DNA of 64,000 bases. It comes from Streptomyces sp. NRRL F-5126 (lineage in GTDB: Bacteria; Actinomycetota; Actinomycetes; Streptomycetales; Streptomycetaceae). Location: NCBI RefSeq assembly GCF_000721265.1, contig NZ_JOFZ01000002.1, positions 434,001 to 498,000 of the forward strand, read 5' to 3'. The notes beneath the pieces are model-generated. The model searched no databases, was not told where the DNA came from, and saw nothing but the letters and a program-made list of their open reading frames with translations. Shown one piece after another: positions 10,917 to 21,126 of the stretch; position 1 is the stretch's first letter; each line of letters starts with the position of its first letter. The position numbers and the translations under genes are program-made.

Positions 10917-12671
10917 ATGATGAACAGAAGGACGGCCGCGGCGATCTCCGCGGTGCTGGCGCTGGGCTTCGCCGCCAGCGCCTGCGGGGGCGGCGGCTCG
11001 AGCGACGGCGGCAACGGCGCCACGGCCAAGGCCAACACCGCGGTCACCGGCATCGCCAACAAGACCACGAAGAAGGGCGGGACGGTCACCGCGGAGCACT
11101 CCAGCGGCGCCGACTCCCTCGACCCGGGCAACACGTACTACGGCTGGGTGCAGAACTTCTCGCGCCTTTACGCGCGTACGCTGCTGACCTTCAAGCCCGT
11201 GCCCGGCTCCGGCAACCTGAAGGTCGTCCCCGACCTCGCGACGGGTCCCGGCAAGTCGAGCCCGGACGCCAAGACCTGGACGTACCACATCCGCAAGGGC
11301 GTGAAGTTCCAGGACGGCACCGAGGTGACCTCGAAGGACGTCAAGTACGCGATCGAGCGCAGCAACTTCGCTCCCGAGGCGCTGTCCAACGGCCCGACGT
11401 ACTTCAAGACGTACCTCGCGGACGACAAGGGCTACAAGGGTCCCTACAAGGACAAGTCCCCCGACGGCCTGAAGTCGATCGAGACGCCCGACGCGAACAC
11501 GATCGTCTTCCACCTCAGCAAGCCGTTCGCCGACATGGACTACCTGGCGACGTTCTCGCAGACCGCCCCGGTGGAGAAGAAGTTCGACACCGGCGCGTCC
11601 TACCAGAAGAACATCCAGTCGACCGGCCCCTACAAGTTCTCGTCGTTCAACGAGGCCACGGGCGCCACCTTCGTGCGCAACCCCGAGTGGGACCCGAAGA
11701 CGGACCCGATCCGCAAGGCCCTGCCGGACAAGCTCGTCCTCAAGTACAACGTCAACCAGACGACGATCGACGAGCACCTGATCAACGACGAGACCACCGT
11801 CGCCATCGACGGCACGGGCGTCGCCTCGAAGACCCAGCCGAAGGTCCTGAGCAACCCGCAGGAGAAGGCGCAGACGGACAACCCGTTCGCCGGCGCCCTC
11901 CAGTACCTGGCCCTGGACAACAAGGTCAAGCCGTTCGACAACGTCAACTGCCGCCTCGCCGTGCAGTACGCGGTCGACAAGTCCGGCATGATCGACGCGG
12001 TCGGCGGCTCGGTGAAGGGCACGCCCGCCACCACGGTCATCCCGCCCACCGTCAACGGGTACAAGAAGTTCGACCTGTACCCGACGGCCGGCAACAAGGG
12101 CAGCGTCGCGAAGGCCAAGGAGTACCTGGCCAAGTGCGGCAAGCCGAAGGGCTTCTCCACGACGCTGACGGCGCGCTCCGACCGTCCTGACGAGATCACG
12201 GCGGCCACGCAGCTGCAGCAGTCGCTGAAGAAGGTCGGCATCACCGCCAACATCAAGACCTTCCCGGCCGACAAGTACTTCACGGACTTCGCCGGCGTCC
12301 CCGACTGGGTCCACAAGAACAACGCGGGCATGATGATGATGGCGTGGGGCGCCGACTGGCCGACCGGCTACGGCTTCCTCGACCAGATCGCCGACGGCCG
12401 GGCCATCAAGCCGTCCGGTGGCACGAACCTGTCGGAGCTGAACGACCCCGCGATCAACAACGAGTTCGACAAGGCCATCGCCACCGTCGACGACACGGCG
12501 CGCAACGCCGAGTGGGGCAAGATCGACCAGATGATCATGAAGCAGGGCTCGATCGTCCCGCTCTACTACAAGAAGAACCTGCTGTACCGCCCGAAGTCGG
12601 CGGCCAACGTGGAGGTCGCGGCGGCCTACCTCGGCATGTACGACTACACGACCCTGACCTCGACCAAGTAG
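10917..12671 (+). CDS. Peptide ABC transporter substrate-binding lipoprotein (family 5)
   Basis: 584 residues. The signal peptide MMNRRTAAAISAVLALGFAA ends in the lipobox ASAC with Cys23 the lipidated residue, followed by a Gly/Ser-rich linker. The SBP family-5 fold is recognised from the block after residue 110 (TWTYHIRKGVKFQDGTEVTS), the SNFAPEALSNGP region and PLYYKKNLLYRPKS near the end. ATG 10917 has a GAGGGGG site about 13 bp upstream; ATG 10920 is an equal alternative. It sits between the two permease genes and is followed by a strong hairpin, which would allow more binding protein than membrane components. Confidence 0.93.
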   Translation: MMNRRTAAAISAVLALGFAASACGGGGSSDGGNGATAKANTAVTGIANKTTKKGGTVTAEHSSGADSLDPGNTYYGWVQNFSRLYARTLLTFKPVPGSGNLKVVPDLATGPGKSSPDAKTWTYHIRKGVKFQDGTEVTSKDVKYAIERSNFAPEALSNGPTYFKTYLADDKGYKGPYKDKSPDGLKSIETPDANTIVFHLSKPFADMDYLATFSQTAPVEKKFDTGASYQKNIQSTGPYKFSSFNEATGATFVRNPEWDPKTDPIRKALPDKLVLKYNVNQTTIDEHLINDETTVAIDGTGVASKTQPKVLSNPQEKAQTDNPFAGALQYLALDNKVKPFDNVNCRLAVQYAVDKSGMIDAVGGSVKGTPATTVIPPTVNGYKKFDLYPTAGNKGSVAKAKEYLAKCGKPKGFSTTLTARSDRPDEITAATQLQQSLKKVGITANIKTFPADKYFTDFAGVPDWVHKNNAGMMMMAWGADWPTGYGFLDQIADGRAIKPSGGTNLSELNDPAINNEFDKAIATVDDTARNAEWGKIDQMIMKQGSIVPLYYKKNLLYRPKSAANVEVAAAYLGMYDYTTLTSTK

Positions 12672-12677
12672 GAACCT

Positions 12678-12703
12678 CCTCCGGGGGCCGCGGCCCCCGG
12701 AGG
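12678..12703 (+). terminator. 26-bp perfect hairpin after the peptide-binding protein gene
   Basis: CCTCCGGGGGCC (12678-12689) pairs perfectly with GGCCCCCGGAGG (12692-12703) with only two bases between. No T-tract follows. It fits a partial terminator or 3'-end protector giving differential expression of the binding protein over the downstream permease and ATPases. Confidence 0.65.
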
Positions 12704-12789
12704 TCTCCGAGGCTTTCCCTGAAAGGCAGGTGAAGGCGTCGGGCCGGCCGGGACCTGACCCGGCCCCGCCGGCCCGGTGCCGTACGGCT

Positions 12790-13800
12790 GTGGCTGCGTA
12801 CATCATCCGACGCGTATTCGCCGCGGTATTGCTGCTGCTGGTGGTCAGCGCAGTCACCTTCGCGATCTTCTATCTCCTTCCCCGCGCTGCCGGGCAGTCC
12901 ATCCAGTCGATGGCCGCCCAGTATGTCGGGAAGGCGCCCGACCCCGACGTGATCAAGGCCGTCATCAAGAACCTCGGCCTCGACCAGCCGATCTACGAGC
13001 AGTACTGGCACTTCATCAAGGGCCTCGTCGCCGGCGCCAACTACTCCTTCGGCCCCGACCCGGCCCACTGCTCGGCGCCCTGCTTCGGCTACTCGTTCAA
13101 GACCCACACCGCCGTGTGGCCGCAGATCCAGCAGCGCGCCCCGATCACGTTCTCCCTCGCCATCGGCGCGGCCGTGATCTGGCTGATCACCGGCATCGCC
13201 ACCGGCATCCTCTCCGCGCTCAAGCGCGGCTCGATCTGGGACCGCCTCGCCATGGGCGTATCGCTCATGGGCGTCTCGCTCCCGATGTTCTTCACCGGCA
13301 TGGTGCTGCTCGCCCTGTTCAGCTTCAACTGGCTGCACGTGTGGAACGTGCACTACGTGTCGTTCGCCGCCAACCCGGCCCAATGGGCCTGGAACCTGAT
13401 CCTGCCGTGGGTGTCGCTCGCCTTCCTCTATTCGGCTCTCTACGCCCGGCTCACACGCGCCGGAATGCTGGAGACCATGGGCGAGGACTACATCAGGACG
13501 GCGCGGGCCAAGGGGCTCGTGGAGCGGAAGGTCGTCGTCAAGCACGGCCTGCGCTCCGCGCTCACCCCGCTGATCACCATCTTCGGCATGGACTTCGCGC
13601 TGCTGCTCGGCGGCGCGGTCATCACCGAGTCGGTGTTCTCCTTCCAGGGCCTCGGCGCGTACGCGATCCAGGGCGTCACCGACAACGACCTGCCGATCGT
13701 CATGGGTGTGACCCTGCTGACCGCCTTCTTCATCGTTGTCTGCAATCTGCTGGTGGACCTCGTGTACGCCGCGATCGACCCCCGGGTGAGGCTCTCATGA
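12790..13800 (+). CDS. Oligopeptide ABC transporter permease (OppB/DppB type)
   Basis: About 336 residues. [21 protein letters not shown] is the usual N-terminal first helix of OppB/DppB, and the EAA loop is [20 protein letters not shown]. Six membrane helices are expected and visible as hydrophobic blocks, with a cysteine-containing external loop ([11 protein letters not shown]) between the first and second. The GTG at 12790 is chosen because conservation begins there; GTG 12730 is a weaker alternative. Its stop overlaps the next gene's start (ATGA at 13797). Confidence 0.9.
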   Translation: MAAYIIRRVFAAVLLLLVVSAVTFAIFYLLPRAAGQSIQSMAAQYVGKAPDPDVIKAVIKNLGLDQPIYEQYWHFIKGLVAGANYSFGPDPAHCSAPCFGYSFKTHTAVWPQIQQRAPITFSLAIGAAVIWLITGIATGILSALKRGSIWDRLAMGVSLMGVSLPMFFTGMVLLALFSFNWLHVWNVHYVSFAANPAQWAWNLILPWVSLAFLYSALYARLTRAGMLETMGEDYIRTARAKGLVERKVVVKHGLRSALTPLITIFGMDFALLLGGAVITESVFSFQGLGAYAIQGVTDNDLPIVMGVTLLTAFFIVVCNLLVDLVYAAIDPRVRLS

Positions 13801-14939
13801 GCGACACGCACAAGGACGCCGCAGCGAAGGACGCCGCAGCGAAGGACGCGGCGGCCAAGGACGCACCCGCGGCGACGAAGGACGCGGCGCCGGACGCGGG
13901 CGGAAAGACGGAGGGCGCGCGGGAGTTCCTCTCCGTGCGCGACCTCAGGATCCACTTCGACACCGACGACGGCCTCGTCAAGTCCGTCGACGGCGTCAGC
14001 TTCGACCTCAAGGCCGGCCAGACCCTCGGCATCGTCGGCGAGTCGGGCTCGGGCAAGTCGGTGACGTCGCTGGGCATCATGGGCCTGCACAGCTCCGACC
14101 GCGCCAGGATCTCCGGCGAGATCTGGCTCGACGGCGAGGAGCTGATCGCCGCCGACAAGCAGCGCGTACGGGAACTGCGCGGCCAGAAGATGGCCATGAT
14201 CTTCCAGGACCCGCTGTCCGCGCTGCACCCCTACTACACGGTCGGCGCCCAGATCGTGGAGGCCTATCGCGTCCACAACAAGGCGGACAAGAAGACCGCG
14301 CGCAAGCGGGCCGTCGAGATGCTCGACCGCGTCGGCATACCCGAGCCCGCCCGCCGCTTCAACGACTACCCGCACCAGTTCTCCGGCGGTATGCGCCAGC
14401 GCGCCATGATCGCCATGGCCCTGATCAACAACCCGCAGCTCCTGATCGCCGACGAGCCGACGACCGCCCTCGACGTCACCGTCCAGGCGCAGATCCTCGA
14501 CCTCATCCGCGACCTGCAGAAGGAGTTCGGCTCCGCGGTCATCATGATCACCCACGACCTCGGCGTCGTCGCCGAGATCGCGGACCGGCTGCTCGTGATG
14601 TACGCGGGCCGGTGCATCGAGCGCGGCACCTCGGAGCAGGTCTTCGAACACCCCCAGCACCCCTACACGTGGGGCCTGCTCGGCTCGATGCCGCGCATCG
14701 ACCGGGAACAGACCGACCGGCTCGTGCCGGTCAAGGGGGCGCCGCCCAGCCTGATCAACGTCCCCTCCGGCTGCGCCTTCCACCCGCGCTGCCCGTACGC
14801 CGACGTGCCCCCCGACAACGTCACCCGTACCGAGCGGCCCGAGCTGGTGGAGACCACCGGTGGCCACTTCTCCGCGTGCCACATGACGCGCGAACAGCGC
14901 GAGAAGATCTGGACCGAAGAGATTGCGCCGAAGCTGTGA
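13797..14939 (+). CDS. Oligopeptide ABC transporter ATP-binding protein (OppD/DppD type)
   Basis: 380 residues. Walker A GESGSGKS, signature [15 protein letters not shown] and Walker [13 protein letters not shown] are present, with the OppD/DppD C-terminal extension containing [10 protein letters not shown]. The N-terminus has four 15-nt repeats (13812-13871) encoding KDAAA-type pentads, an unusual Lys/Ala/Asp-rich leader that may form a short helix. The start overlaps the permease stop by ATGA, and its own stop overlaps the next start by GTGA, so the three genes are translationally coupled. Confidence 0.95.
   Translation: MSDTHKDAAAKDAAAKDAAAKDAPAATKDAAPDAGGKTEGAREFLSVRDLRIHFDTDDGLVKSVDGVSFDLKAGQTLGIVGESGSGKSVTSLGIMGLHSSDRARISGEIWLDGEELIAADKQRVRELRGQKMAMIFQDPLSALHPYYTVGAQIVEAYRVHNKADKKTARKRAVEMLDRVGIPEPARRFNDYPHQFSGGMRQRAMIAMALINNPQLLIADEPTTALDVTVQAQILDLIRDLQKEFGSAVIMITHDLGVVAEIADRLLVMYAGRCIERGTSEQVFEHPQHPYTWGLLGSMPRIDREQTDRLVPVKGAPPSLINVPSGCAFHPRCPYADVPPDNVTRTERPELVETTGGHFSACHMTREQREKIWTEEIAPKL
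13812..13871 (+). repeat. 15-nt tandem repeat within the OppD-type gene
   Basis: Four head-to-tail copies of a unit reading AAGGACGCCGCAGCG (two exact, two diverged) encode residues 6-25. It is a likely site of slippage-mediated length variation of the N-terminal tail. Confidence 0.75.
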
Positions 14940-16099
14940 GTGAACCGACGAAGCAGGCAACGAACGCCGGGCCGGCCGCCGGTGCGGCGGGCACGCAACC
15001 CGAGCCGCTGCTCAGGGTCACCGACCTGGCCAAGCACTTCCCGATCACCAAGGGGCTGCTGAAGCGAAAGGTCGGCGCGGTCCAGGCGGTCGACGGCCTC
15101 TCCTTCGACGTGCGCCCCGGGGAGACCCTTGGCGTGGTCGGTGAGTCCGGCTGCGGCAAGTCCACCATGGGCAGGCTGGTCACCCGGCTGCTCGAACCGA
15201 CCGGCGGCAAGGTCGAGTTCGAGGGACGGGACATCACGCACCTGTCAGCGGGCAAGATGCGCCCGATGCGGCGCGACGTCCAGATGATCTTCCAGGACCC
15301 GTTCGGCTCGCTGAACCCGCGCCACACGGTCGGCGGCATCGTGGCCACCCCCTTCAGGCTCCAGGGCGTCACGCCCGACGGGGGCGTGAAGAAGGAGGTC
15401 CAGCGCCTGCTGGAGCTGGTGGGCCTCAACCCCGAGCACTACAACCGGTACCCGCACGAGTTCTCCGGCGGCCAGCGCCAGCGCATCGGCATCGCCCGCG
15501 CGCTCGCGCTCAAGCCGAAGCTGGTCGTCGCGGACGAACCGGTCTCCGCGCTCGACGTGTCCATCCAGGCGCAGGTGGTCAACCTGCTGGACGACCTCCA
15601 GGACGAGCTCGGCCTCACCTACGTGATCATCGCGCACGACCTGTCGGTCATCCGGCACGTCTCCGACCGCATCGCCGTGATGTACCTCGGCAAGATCGTC
15701 GAGCTCGCCGACCGCGACGCGCTCTACTCGTCGCCGATGCACCCGTACACCAAGGCGCTGCTCTCCGCGGTGCCCGTGCCGGACCCGAAGCGGCGCGGCG
15801 CCAAGAGCGAGCGCATCCTGCTCAAGGGCGACGTGCCGTCGCCGATCTCGCCGCCCAGCGGCTGCCGCTTCCACACCCGGTGCTGGAAGGCGACCGACGT
15901 GTGCGCGACGAAGGAGCCGCCGCTGCTGGAGATCGCGCCCGGCCACCGCACGGCGTGCCACCACCCGGAGAACGCGCCGGACCAGCAGCCGCAGGACACC
16001 GAGAAGGTTCTGGTGACCCCCGGGAAGTCTGCCCCGGCCGTCCCGGCGCAGAAGAAGGACGGCGGCGAGGGCACTCAGGAGCCGAAGCCGGCGAAGTGA
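14936..16099 (+). CDS. Oligopeptide ABC transporter ATP-binding protein (OppF/DppF type)
   Basis: 387 residues. Walker A GESGCGKS, signature [15 protein letters not shown] and Walker [13 protein letters not shown] are present. [20 protein letters not shown] is the OppF-type N-terminal block, and [14 protein letters not shown] is the cysteine-bearing C-terminal block. The GTG at 14936 overlaps the previous stop (GTGA). A charged Lys/Pro/Glu-rich tail of about 40 residues extends beyond the family domain. Last gene of the transporter operon. Confidence 0.95.
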   Translation: MSEPTKQATNAGPAAGAAGTQPEPLLRVTDLAKHFPITKGLLKRKVGAVQAVDGLSFDVRPGETLGVVGESGCGKSTMGRLVTRLLEPTGGKVEFEGRDITHLSAGKMRPMRRDVQMIFQDPFGSLNPRHTVGGIVATPFRLQGVTPDGGVKKEVQRLLELVGLNPEHYNRYPHEFSGGQRQRIGIARALALKPKLVVADEPVSALDVSIQAQVVNLLDDLQDELGLTYVIIAHDLSVIRHVSDRIAVMYLGKIVELADRDALYSSPMHPYTKALLSAVPVPDPKRRGAKSERILLKGDVPSPISPPSGCRFHTRCWKATDVCATKEPPLLEIAPGHRTACHHPENAPDQQPQDTEKVLVTPGKSAPAVPAQKKDGGEGTQEPKPAK

Positions 16100-16204
16100 G
16101 CCCGGCCGCGGGCGGGTACCGGCGGCGACCGGGCCTGCCCCCGGCCGGCGCGTCCTCGCCCGCCCGCCCCGATGCGCGCGGCTGCCCGGAGACCGGGGGC
16201 AGGT

Positions 16205-16225
16205 GACCGGGGACCGGGGACCGGG
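16205..16225. repeat. Three tandem copies of a 7-bp unit
   Basis: GACCGGG is repeated three times between the transporter operon and the TRIC-like gene. Simple repeat with no evident function. Confidence 0.65.
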
Positions 16226-16296
16226 AAGCGTTCCAGGCGCCGCCGGCCAGAGGCCGTTCGCCGGACACGGCGAGAGGCCACCGGCAGAATTGCGGC

Positions 16297-16956
16297 GTGG
16301 TAGTCGAACTGTTCAGGCCTTCCGTACAGCACGTGCTCGACCTCGTCGGGATCTTCGTCTTCGCGATCTCCGGCGCCCTGCTCGCCGTCCGCAAGAACTT
16401 CGACGTCTTCGGCATGGCCGTGCTCGCCGAGGTCACCGCGCTGGGCGGCGGCCTCTTCCGCGACCTCGTGATCGGCGCGGTGCCGCCCGCCGCCTTCACC
16501 GACCTCGCCTCGTTCGTGACGCCGTTCATCGCCACGGCGCTGGTCTTCTTCCTCCACCCGCAGGTCGAGCGGATCCAGGCGGGGGTGTACGTGTTCGACG
16601 CGGCCGGGCTCGGCCTGTTCTGTGTCACCGGCACCACCAAGGCGTACGAGTACGGGCTCGGGCTCACCGCGTCCGCCGCGCTCGGCACCGCGACGGCCGT
16701 CGGCGGCGGCGTGCTGCGCGACGTGCTCGCCAACGAGGTCCCCTCGCTGCTGCGCTGGGACCGCGACCTGTACGCCGTCCCGGCCATCGCGGGCGCCGCG
16801 ACGACCGCGCTGTGCGTGCGATTCGGCGCCTTCTCCGCGCTGACGGGCACGCTCGCCGCCCTGTTCGCCTTCCTCCTGCGGCTGTTCGCGATGCGCTACC
16901 ACTGGCGCGCGCCGCGCGCGTGGCACCGCAGGTCGGAGGCGACGGAGGAGGTGTAG
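16297..16956 (+). CDS. Trimeric intracellular cation (TRIC) channel family protein
   Basis: 219 residues, formerly UPF0126. Two similar three-helix halves: the first carries ALGGGLFRDLVIGAVPP and the second AVGGGVLRDVLANEVP, the glycine-rich motifs that kink the pore helices. Bacterial homologues form monovalent cation channels; ion selectivity here is unknown. A CAGAAT -10-like hexamer ends six bases before the GTG start at 16297 and there is no Shine-Dalgarno, so the mRNA may be leaderless. Confidence 0.88.
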   Translation: MVVELFRPSVQHVLDLVGIFVFAISGALLAVRKNFDVFGMAVLAEVTALGGGLFRDLVIGAVPPAAFTDLASFVTPFIATALVFFLHPQVERIQAGVYVFDAAGLGLFCVTGTTKAYEYGLGLTASAALGTATAVGGGVLRDVLANEVPSLLRWDRDLYAVPAIAGAATTALCVRFGAFSALTGTLAALFAFLLRLFAMRYHWRAPRAWHRRSEATEEV

Positions 16957-17034
16957 CGAGCGTCACAGGCCCGGCGGCGATCCGGCGGGCAGCGGGCTAA
17001 GCGACTGGTCAGTAGGTGGCGGTAGTCTGAGGCC

Positions 17035-17883
17035 ATGGCACAGGCACCCACCGCTGAGAGCGAGTTCGACCGCGACACGGCCGTCACCTCACGCGCACCC
17101 GGGGTATACGAGGCGGACCTGTCACCTGGCTGGTCCATCCTCAAGGCGCTCAACGGCGGCTACGTGCTCGCCACCGTCGGGCGCGCGCTCGGCCGGGCCC
17201 TGCCGCACCCGGACCCGTTCACCGTCTCCGCCCACTTCCTCACCCCGTCCGCGCCGGGCCCCGCCGTGATCCGCACCGAGACCGTCCGCACCGGAAGGAC
17301 CGTCTCCACCGGGCAGGCGGCCCTGACCCAGTTCGCCGTGGACGGCAGCGAGGTCGAGCGGGTCAGGGTCCTCGCCACGTACGGCGACCTCGGCGCCCTC
17401 ACCGACGAGGTGCGCACCAACGCCAAGCCGCCGGCCATGCCGCCGCTCGAGGAGTGCTTCGGCAGTTCGGACGGACCGACGGACGTCTTCGGAGACTCCA
17501 CGCTGCTGGGCCGGCTCGACGTCAGGATGGACCCGGCCACCAGCGGCTGGGCCGTCGGCAAGCCCACGGGCACGGGCGAGCTGCGCGGCTGGTTCGGCCT
17601 GTCGGACGGCCGGGACCCCGACCCGCTTTCGCTGCTGCTCGCGGTGGACGCGCTGCCGCCGGCCGTCTTCGACCTGGGCGTCAGCGGCTGGACGCCGACC
17701 GTCGAACTGACCGTGCACGTGCGGGCGAGGCCGGCGCCAGGACCACTCAGGGTCGCCATCGCCACCCGCAACCTCGCGGGCGGCTTCCTGGAGGAGGACG
17801 CCGAGGTCTGGGACAGCGCGGACCGCCTGGTGGCCCAGTCGCGCCAGCTCGCCCGCGCGCCGCGCGCGAAGGACCTCGCCTGA
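17035..17883 (+). CDS. Acyl-CoA thioesterase family protein (double hot-dog fold)
   Basis: 282 residues. GWSILKALNGGYVLATVGRAL is the start of the first hot-dog unit, a PDPFTVSAHFLTPSAPG block follows, and the second unit covers roughly residues 165-275 with WTPTVELTVHVRARPAPG. It resembles TesB-like thioesterases that hydrolyse acyl-CoA; substrate unknown. TAGTCT at 17023-17028 lies six bases before the ATG, suggesting a leaderless or near-leaderless transcript. Confidence 0.8.
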   Translation: MAQAPTAESEFDRDTAVTSRAPGVYEADLSPGWSILKALNGGYVLATVGRALGRALPHPDPFTVSAHFLTPSAPGPAVIRTETVRTGRTVSTGQAALTQFAVDGSEVERVRVLATYGDLGALTDEVRTNAKPPAMPPLEECFGSSDGPTDVFGDSTLLGRLDVRMDPATSGWAVGKPTGTGELRGWFGLSDGRDPDPLSLLLAVDALPPAVFDLGVSGWTPTVELTVHVRARPAPGPLRVAIATRNLAGGFLEEDAEVWDSADRLVAQSRQLARAPRAKDLA

Positions 17884-17994
17884 GCGCCGCTTCCCGGCCG
17901 CCGCGAACGGGCCGGCGAAAACCGGAGTGTGCCGCCGGTTGCCTGGGTACCGATGCGCAGGCAGCGTTTTCCGGCTCGTAGAATCAGGCGCACC

Positions 17995-19158
17995 ATGGCA
18001 TACCTCGACCACGCCGCGACCACTCCCATGCTGCCGGAGGCGATCGAGGCGATGACCGCCGAGTTCGGCCTCGCGGGCAACGCCTCATCGCTCCATGCGG
18101 CGGGCCGCAGGGCCAGGCGCACGGTCGAGGAGGCCAGGGAGAGCGTGGCCGCCGCGCTCGGCGCCCGGCCGAGCGAGGTCGTCTTCACCTCCGGCGGCAC
18201 CGAGGCCGACAACCTCGCCGTCAAGGGCCTGTACTGGTCGCGCAGGGCCGCCGACCCGAACAGGACGCGCATCCTGGCCAGCCCGGTGGAGCACCACGCC
18301 GTCCTCGACACCGTCGACTGGCTCGGGGAGCACGAGGGCGCCACCGTCGAGTACCTGCCCGTCGACCGCTACGGCAGGGTCGAGCCCGAGGCGCTGCGCG
18401 AGGCCGTCGAGCGCGACCCCGCCGATGTGGCGCTGGCCACCGTGATGTGGGCCAACAACGAGATCGGCACGCTGCTGCCCGTGCCGGAGCTCGCCGAGGT
18501 CGCCCGCGCCCACGGCATCCCGCTGCACACCGACGCCGTCCAGGCCTTCGGCCAGACCGAGCTGGACTTCGGCGCGTCCGGCTGTGCCGCCATGACCGTC
18601 TCGGGGCACAAGATCGGCGGCCCGTACGGCATCGGAGCGCTGCTGCTCGGCAGGGAACACGCCCCCGTGCCCGTCCTGCACGGCGGCGGCCAGGAGCGCC
18701 AGGTGCGCTCCGGCACGCTCGACGTGCCCGCCATCGCGTCCTTCGCCGTCGCCGCCCGTCTCGCCGCCGAACGGCGCGAGGCCTTCGCCAGGGAGATCGG
18801 CGCCCTGCGCGACGAGCTCGTCGAGGCCGTGCTCAAGGCGGTCCCCGACGCGGTGCTCGGCGGCGACCCCGAGCGCAGGCTGCCCGCCAACGCGCACTTC
18901 GCGTTCCCCGGCTGCGAGGGCGACTCGCTGCTCCTGCTCCTCGACGCCCAGGGCATCGAGTGCTCCACCGGCTCCGCCTGCACGGCCGGTGTCGCCCAGC
19001 CGAGCCACGTCGTACTCGCCACGGGCCGCGACGCCGACCTGGCGCGCGGCACGCTGCGCTTCTCCCTCGGTCACACCTCGACGCGTGAGGACGTGGCCGC
19101 CGTGGCGCGGGCCATCGGCCCGGCGGTGGAGCGCGCGCGGGGCGCGGGCCTGAGCTGA
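17995..19158 (+). CDS. Cysteine desulfurase (IscS/NifS-like)
   Basis: PLP enzyme that removes sulfur from cysteine as a persulfide for tRNA thiolation or Fe-S assembly. 387 residues. [14 protein letters not shown] opens the fold, the PLP lysine is in [10 protein letters not shown] at about residue 205, and the catalytic cysteine is in TGSACTAG at about residue 329. ATG 17995 is chosen over the longer frame from 17929. mnmA lies 0.8 kb downstream on the same strand, so this enzyme probably supplies sulfur for tRNA 2-thiouridine. TAGAAT at 17979-17984 is a likely -10. Confidence 0.93.
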   Translation: MAYLDHAATTPMLPEAIEAMTAEFGLAGNASSLHAAGRRARRTVEEARESVAAALGARPSEVVFTSGGTEADNLAVKGLYWSRRAADPNRTRILASPVEHHAVLDTVDWLGEHEGATVEYLPVDRYGRVEPEALREAVERDPADVALATVMWANNEIGTLLPVPELAEVARAHGIPLHTDAVQAFGQTELDFGASGCAAMTVSGHKIGGPYGIGALLLGREHAPVPVLHGGGQERQVRSGTLDVPAIASFAVAARLAAERREAFAREIGALRDELVEAVLKAVPDAVLGGDPERRLPANAHFAFPGCEGDSLLLLLDAQGIECSTGSACTAGVAQPSHVVLATGRDADLARGTLRFSLGHTSTREDVAAVARAIGPAVERARGAGLS

Positions 19159-19225
19159 CCGGCGCGGCGCCGCCCGTGCGCCGTCCGCCGGATGCGGCCT
19201 CCGCGCCCTGCGCACATGCCGCGCC

Positions 19226-19888
19226 CTACGCGTCCCTTTCCCGTGCCCGTGCGACCAGCCGCATGTACCGGGGCCAGTCCCAGAACCTGCCGGGGTCCGT
19301 GTGGTCCGTGCCCGGCACCTCTGCATGGCCGATCACGTGCCTGCGGTCCACCGGGATGCCGTAGCGGCGGCAGACGTCGGCGGTCAGCCGCGCGGACGCC
19401 GCGTACATGGCGTCCGTGAAGTCGCGCGGCCGCGTGACGAACCCCTCGTGCTCGATGCCGACGCTGTGGTTGTTGTACCAGCGGTTGCCCGCGTGGAACG
19501 CCACGTCCGGCTCGCGGACCAACTGCGTCACCCCACCGTCCTGTCCGACCACGTAGTGTGACGCCGCCTCGTGGCCCGGGTCCTCGAAGAGCCGCAGGGT
19601 CGTGGCGTAGTCGGCCTGGGTGACGTGGACGACCACCATCTCTATCCGGAAGTCGTGCGGGCGGTCCGCCGGCCGGTAGTTCCCCGTGGACGCCGCGACC
19701 CAGCGTGCGTGCGCGTAGTCGGGGTGGCCGGGCGCGCCCGGGCCGGCCCCCGGAGTACCCCGGCCGGACAGCCCCTCGGCCAGCGCGAAGGCGCCGCCGA
19801 GCAGCGCCGCACCGCCGCCGATCAGCATCGCGCGGCGGCCCGGTGTGGCGCCCCTGCCGCCCCAGGCGGGCGGGAGCTCGTGTCCCAT
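19226..19888 (-). CDS. N-acetylmuramoyl-L-alanine amidase (Amidase_2), exported
   Basis: About 220 residues. The N-terminus has [22 protein letters not shown], an exported or anchored segment with a double arginine that could be a Tat signal. The amidase_2 domain follows, with [29 protein letters not shown] and a C-terminal [17 protein letters not shown] block holding the expected zinc-binding histidines. It cleaves the muramyl-alanine bond of peptidoglycan. ATG 19888 is preferred (ATG 19933 is the alternative, and would crowd the mnmA promoter). It lies on the opposite strand between the desulfurase and mnmA genes. Confidence 0.85.
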   Translation of the reverse strand: MGHELPPAWGGRGATPGRRAMLIGGGAALLGGAFALAEGLSGRGTPGAGPGAPGHPDYAHARWVAASTGNYRPADRPHDFRIEMVVVHVTQADYATTLRLFEDPGHEAASHYVVGQDGGVTQLVREPDVAFHAGNRWYNNHSVGIEHEGFVTRPRDFTDAMYAASARLTADVCRRYGIPVDRRHVIGHAEVPGTDHTDPGRFWDWPRYMRLVARARERDA

Positions 19889-19950
19889 GTACCGGTCAAC
19901 GCATATCCGCGCGACCGCTGTTCCCGGCGGCACGTACCCTGGGGAGCGCT

Positions 19951-21084
19951 ATGACTGACAACTCGCAGCGCCGCCCCCTCCGCGTACTCGCCGCCATGTC
20001 GGGCGGCGTGGACTCCGCCGTCGCCGCCGCACGCGCCGCCGAGGCCGGGCACGACGTCACCGGTGTGCACCTCGCCCTCTCCGCCAACCCGCAGTCGTTC
20101 CGCACCGGGGCGCGCGGCTGCTGCACGCTGGAGGACTCCCGCGACGCCCGCCGCGCGGCCGACGTCATCGGCATCCCCTTCTACGTGTGGGACCTCGCCG
20201 AGCGGTTCCGCGAGGACGTCGTGGAGGACTTCGTCGCGGAGTACGAGGCAGGCCGCACGCCCAATCCGTGCCTGCGCTGCAACGAGAAGATCAAGTTCGC
20301 CGCGCTGCTCGACAAGGCGCTCGCGCTCGGCTTCGACGCGGTGTGCACGGGCCATTACGCCACGGTCATCACGCGCGAGGACGGCGCACGCGAGCTGCAC
20401 CGCGCCAGCGACCCGGCCAAGGACCAGTCGTATGTGCTCGGCGTGCTGGACGAGCGCCAGCTCGCGCACGCGATGTTCCCGCTCGGCGACACGCTCACCA
20501 CCAAGGACGAGATCAGGGCCGAGGCGGAGCGGCGCGGACTCGCCGTGGCGAGGAAGCCCGACAGCCACGACATCTGCTTCATCGCCGACGGCGACACCCA
20601 GGGCTTCCTGGCGCAGCGCCTCGGCCGAGCCGAGGGCGACATCGTCGACGAGTCGGGCGCGAGGGTCGGCACGCACGACGGCGCCTACGGGTTCACGATC
20701 GGCCAGCGCAAGGGGCTGCGCATCGGCCACCCGGCGGCGGACGGCAAGCCCCGCTACGTCCTCGACATCTCCCCGGTCGACAACACCGTCACCGTGGGGC
20801 CCGCCGCCGCGCTCGACGTCACCGCGCTCACCGCCGTCAGGCCCCGCTGGTGCGGCGCGGCGCCCGCGGGCCCCGGCACGTACACGGCGCAGCTGCGGGC
20901 GCACGGCGGCGAGACGCAGGCGACGGCGGAACTGGCCGACGGGACGCTGCGGGTCGAGTTCCCCGAGCCGGTGCGCGGCGTCGCCCCCGGCCAGGCGATC
21001 GTGCTCTACGACGGCACCCGCGTGGTGGGTTCGGCGACGATCGCCACGACGCGCCGCCGGGACCTGGCCGCCACCGCCGGCTGA
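19951..21084 (+). CDS. mnmA: tRNA-specific 2-thiouridylase
   Basis: Uses ATP and a persulfide sulfur to form 2-thiouridine at the wobble position of Lys, Glu and Gln tRNAs. 377 residues. The PP-loop is [11 protein letters not shown] near residue 16, the first catalytic cysteine is in [12 protein letters not shown] near 105, and the second is in [11 protein letters not shown] near 208. ATG 19951 has GGGGAG just upstream, and TACCCT at 19935-19940 may be the -10. Only 62 bp separate it from the divergent amidase start. The same-strand cysteine desulfurase upstream is the likely sulfur donor. Confidence 0.96.
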   Translation: MTDNSQRRPLRVLAAMSGGVDSAVAAARAAEAGHDVTGVHLALSANPQSFRTGARGCCTLEDSRDARRAADVIGIPFYVWDLAERFREDVVEDFVAEYEAGRTPNPCLRCNEKIKFAALLDKALALGFDAVCTGHYATVITREDGARELHRASDPAKDQSYVLGVLDERQLAHAMFPLGDTLTTKDEIRAEAERRGLAVARKPDSHDICFIADGDTQGFLAQRLGRAEGDIVDESGARVGTHDGAYGFTIGQRKGLRIGHPAADGKPRYVLDISPVDNTVTVGPAAALDVTALTAVRPRWCGAAPAGPGTYTAQLRAHGGETQATAELADGTLRVEFPEPVRGVAPGQAIVLYDGTRVVGSATIATTRRRDLAATAG

Positions 21085-21126
21085 CCGGGTCGCCGGCGGT
21101 TCGGCTCCGTCAGTCGTCCATCGACA

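Noticed and set aside
12777..13796. Long upstream extension of the OppD-type frame
   Set aside because: Runs through the OppB-type permease in another frame; the ATGA overlap at 13797 marks the true start.
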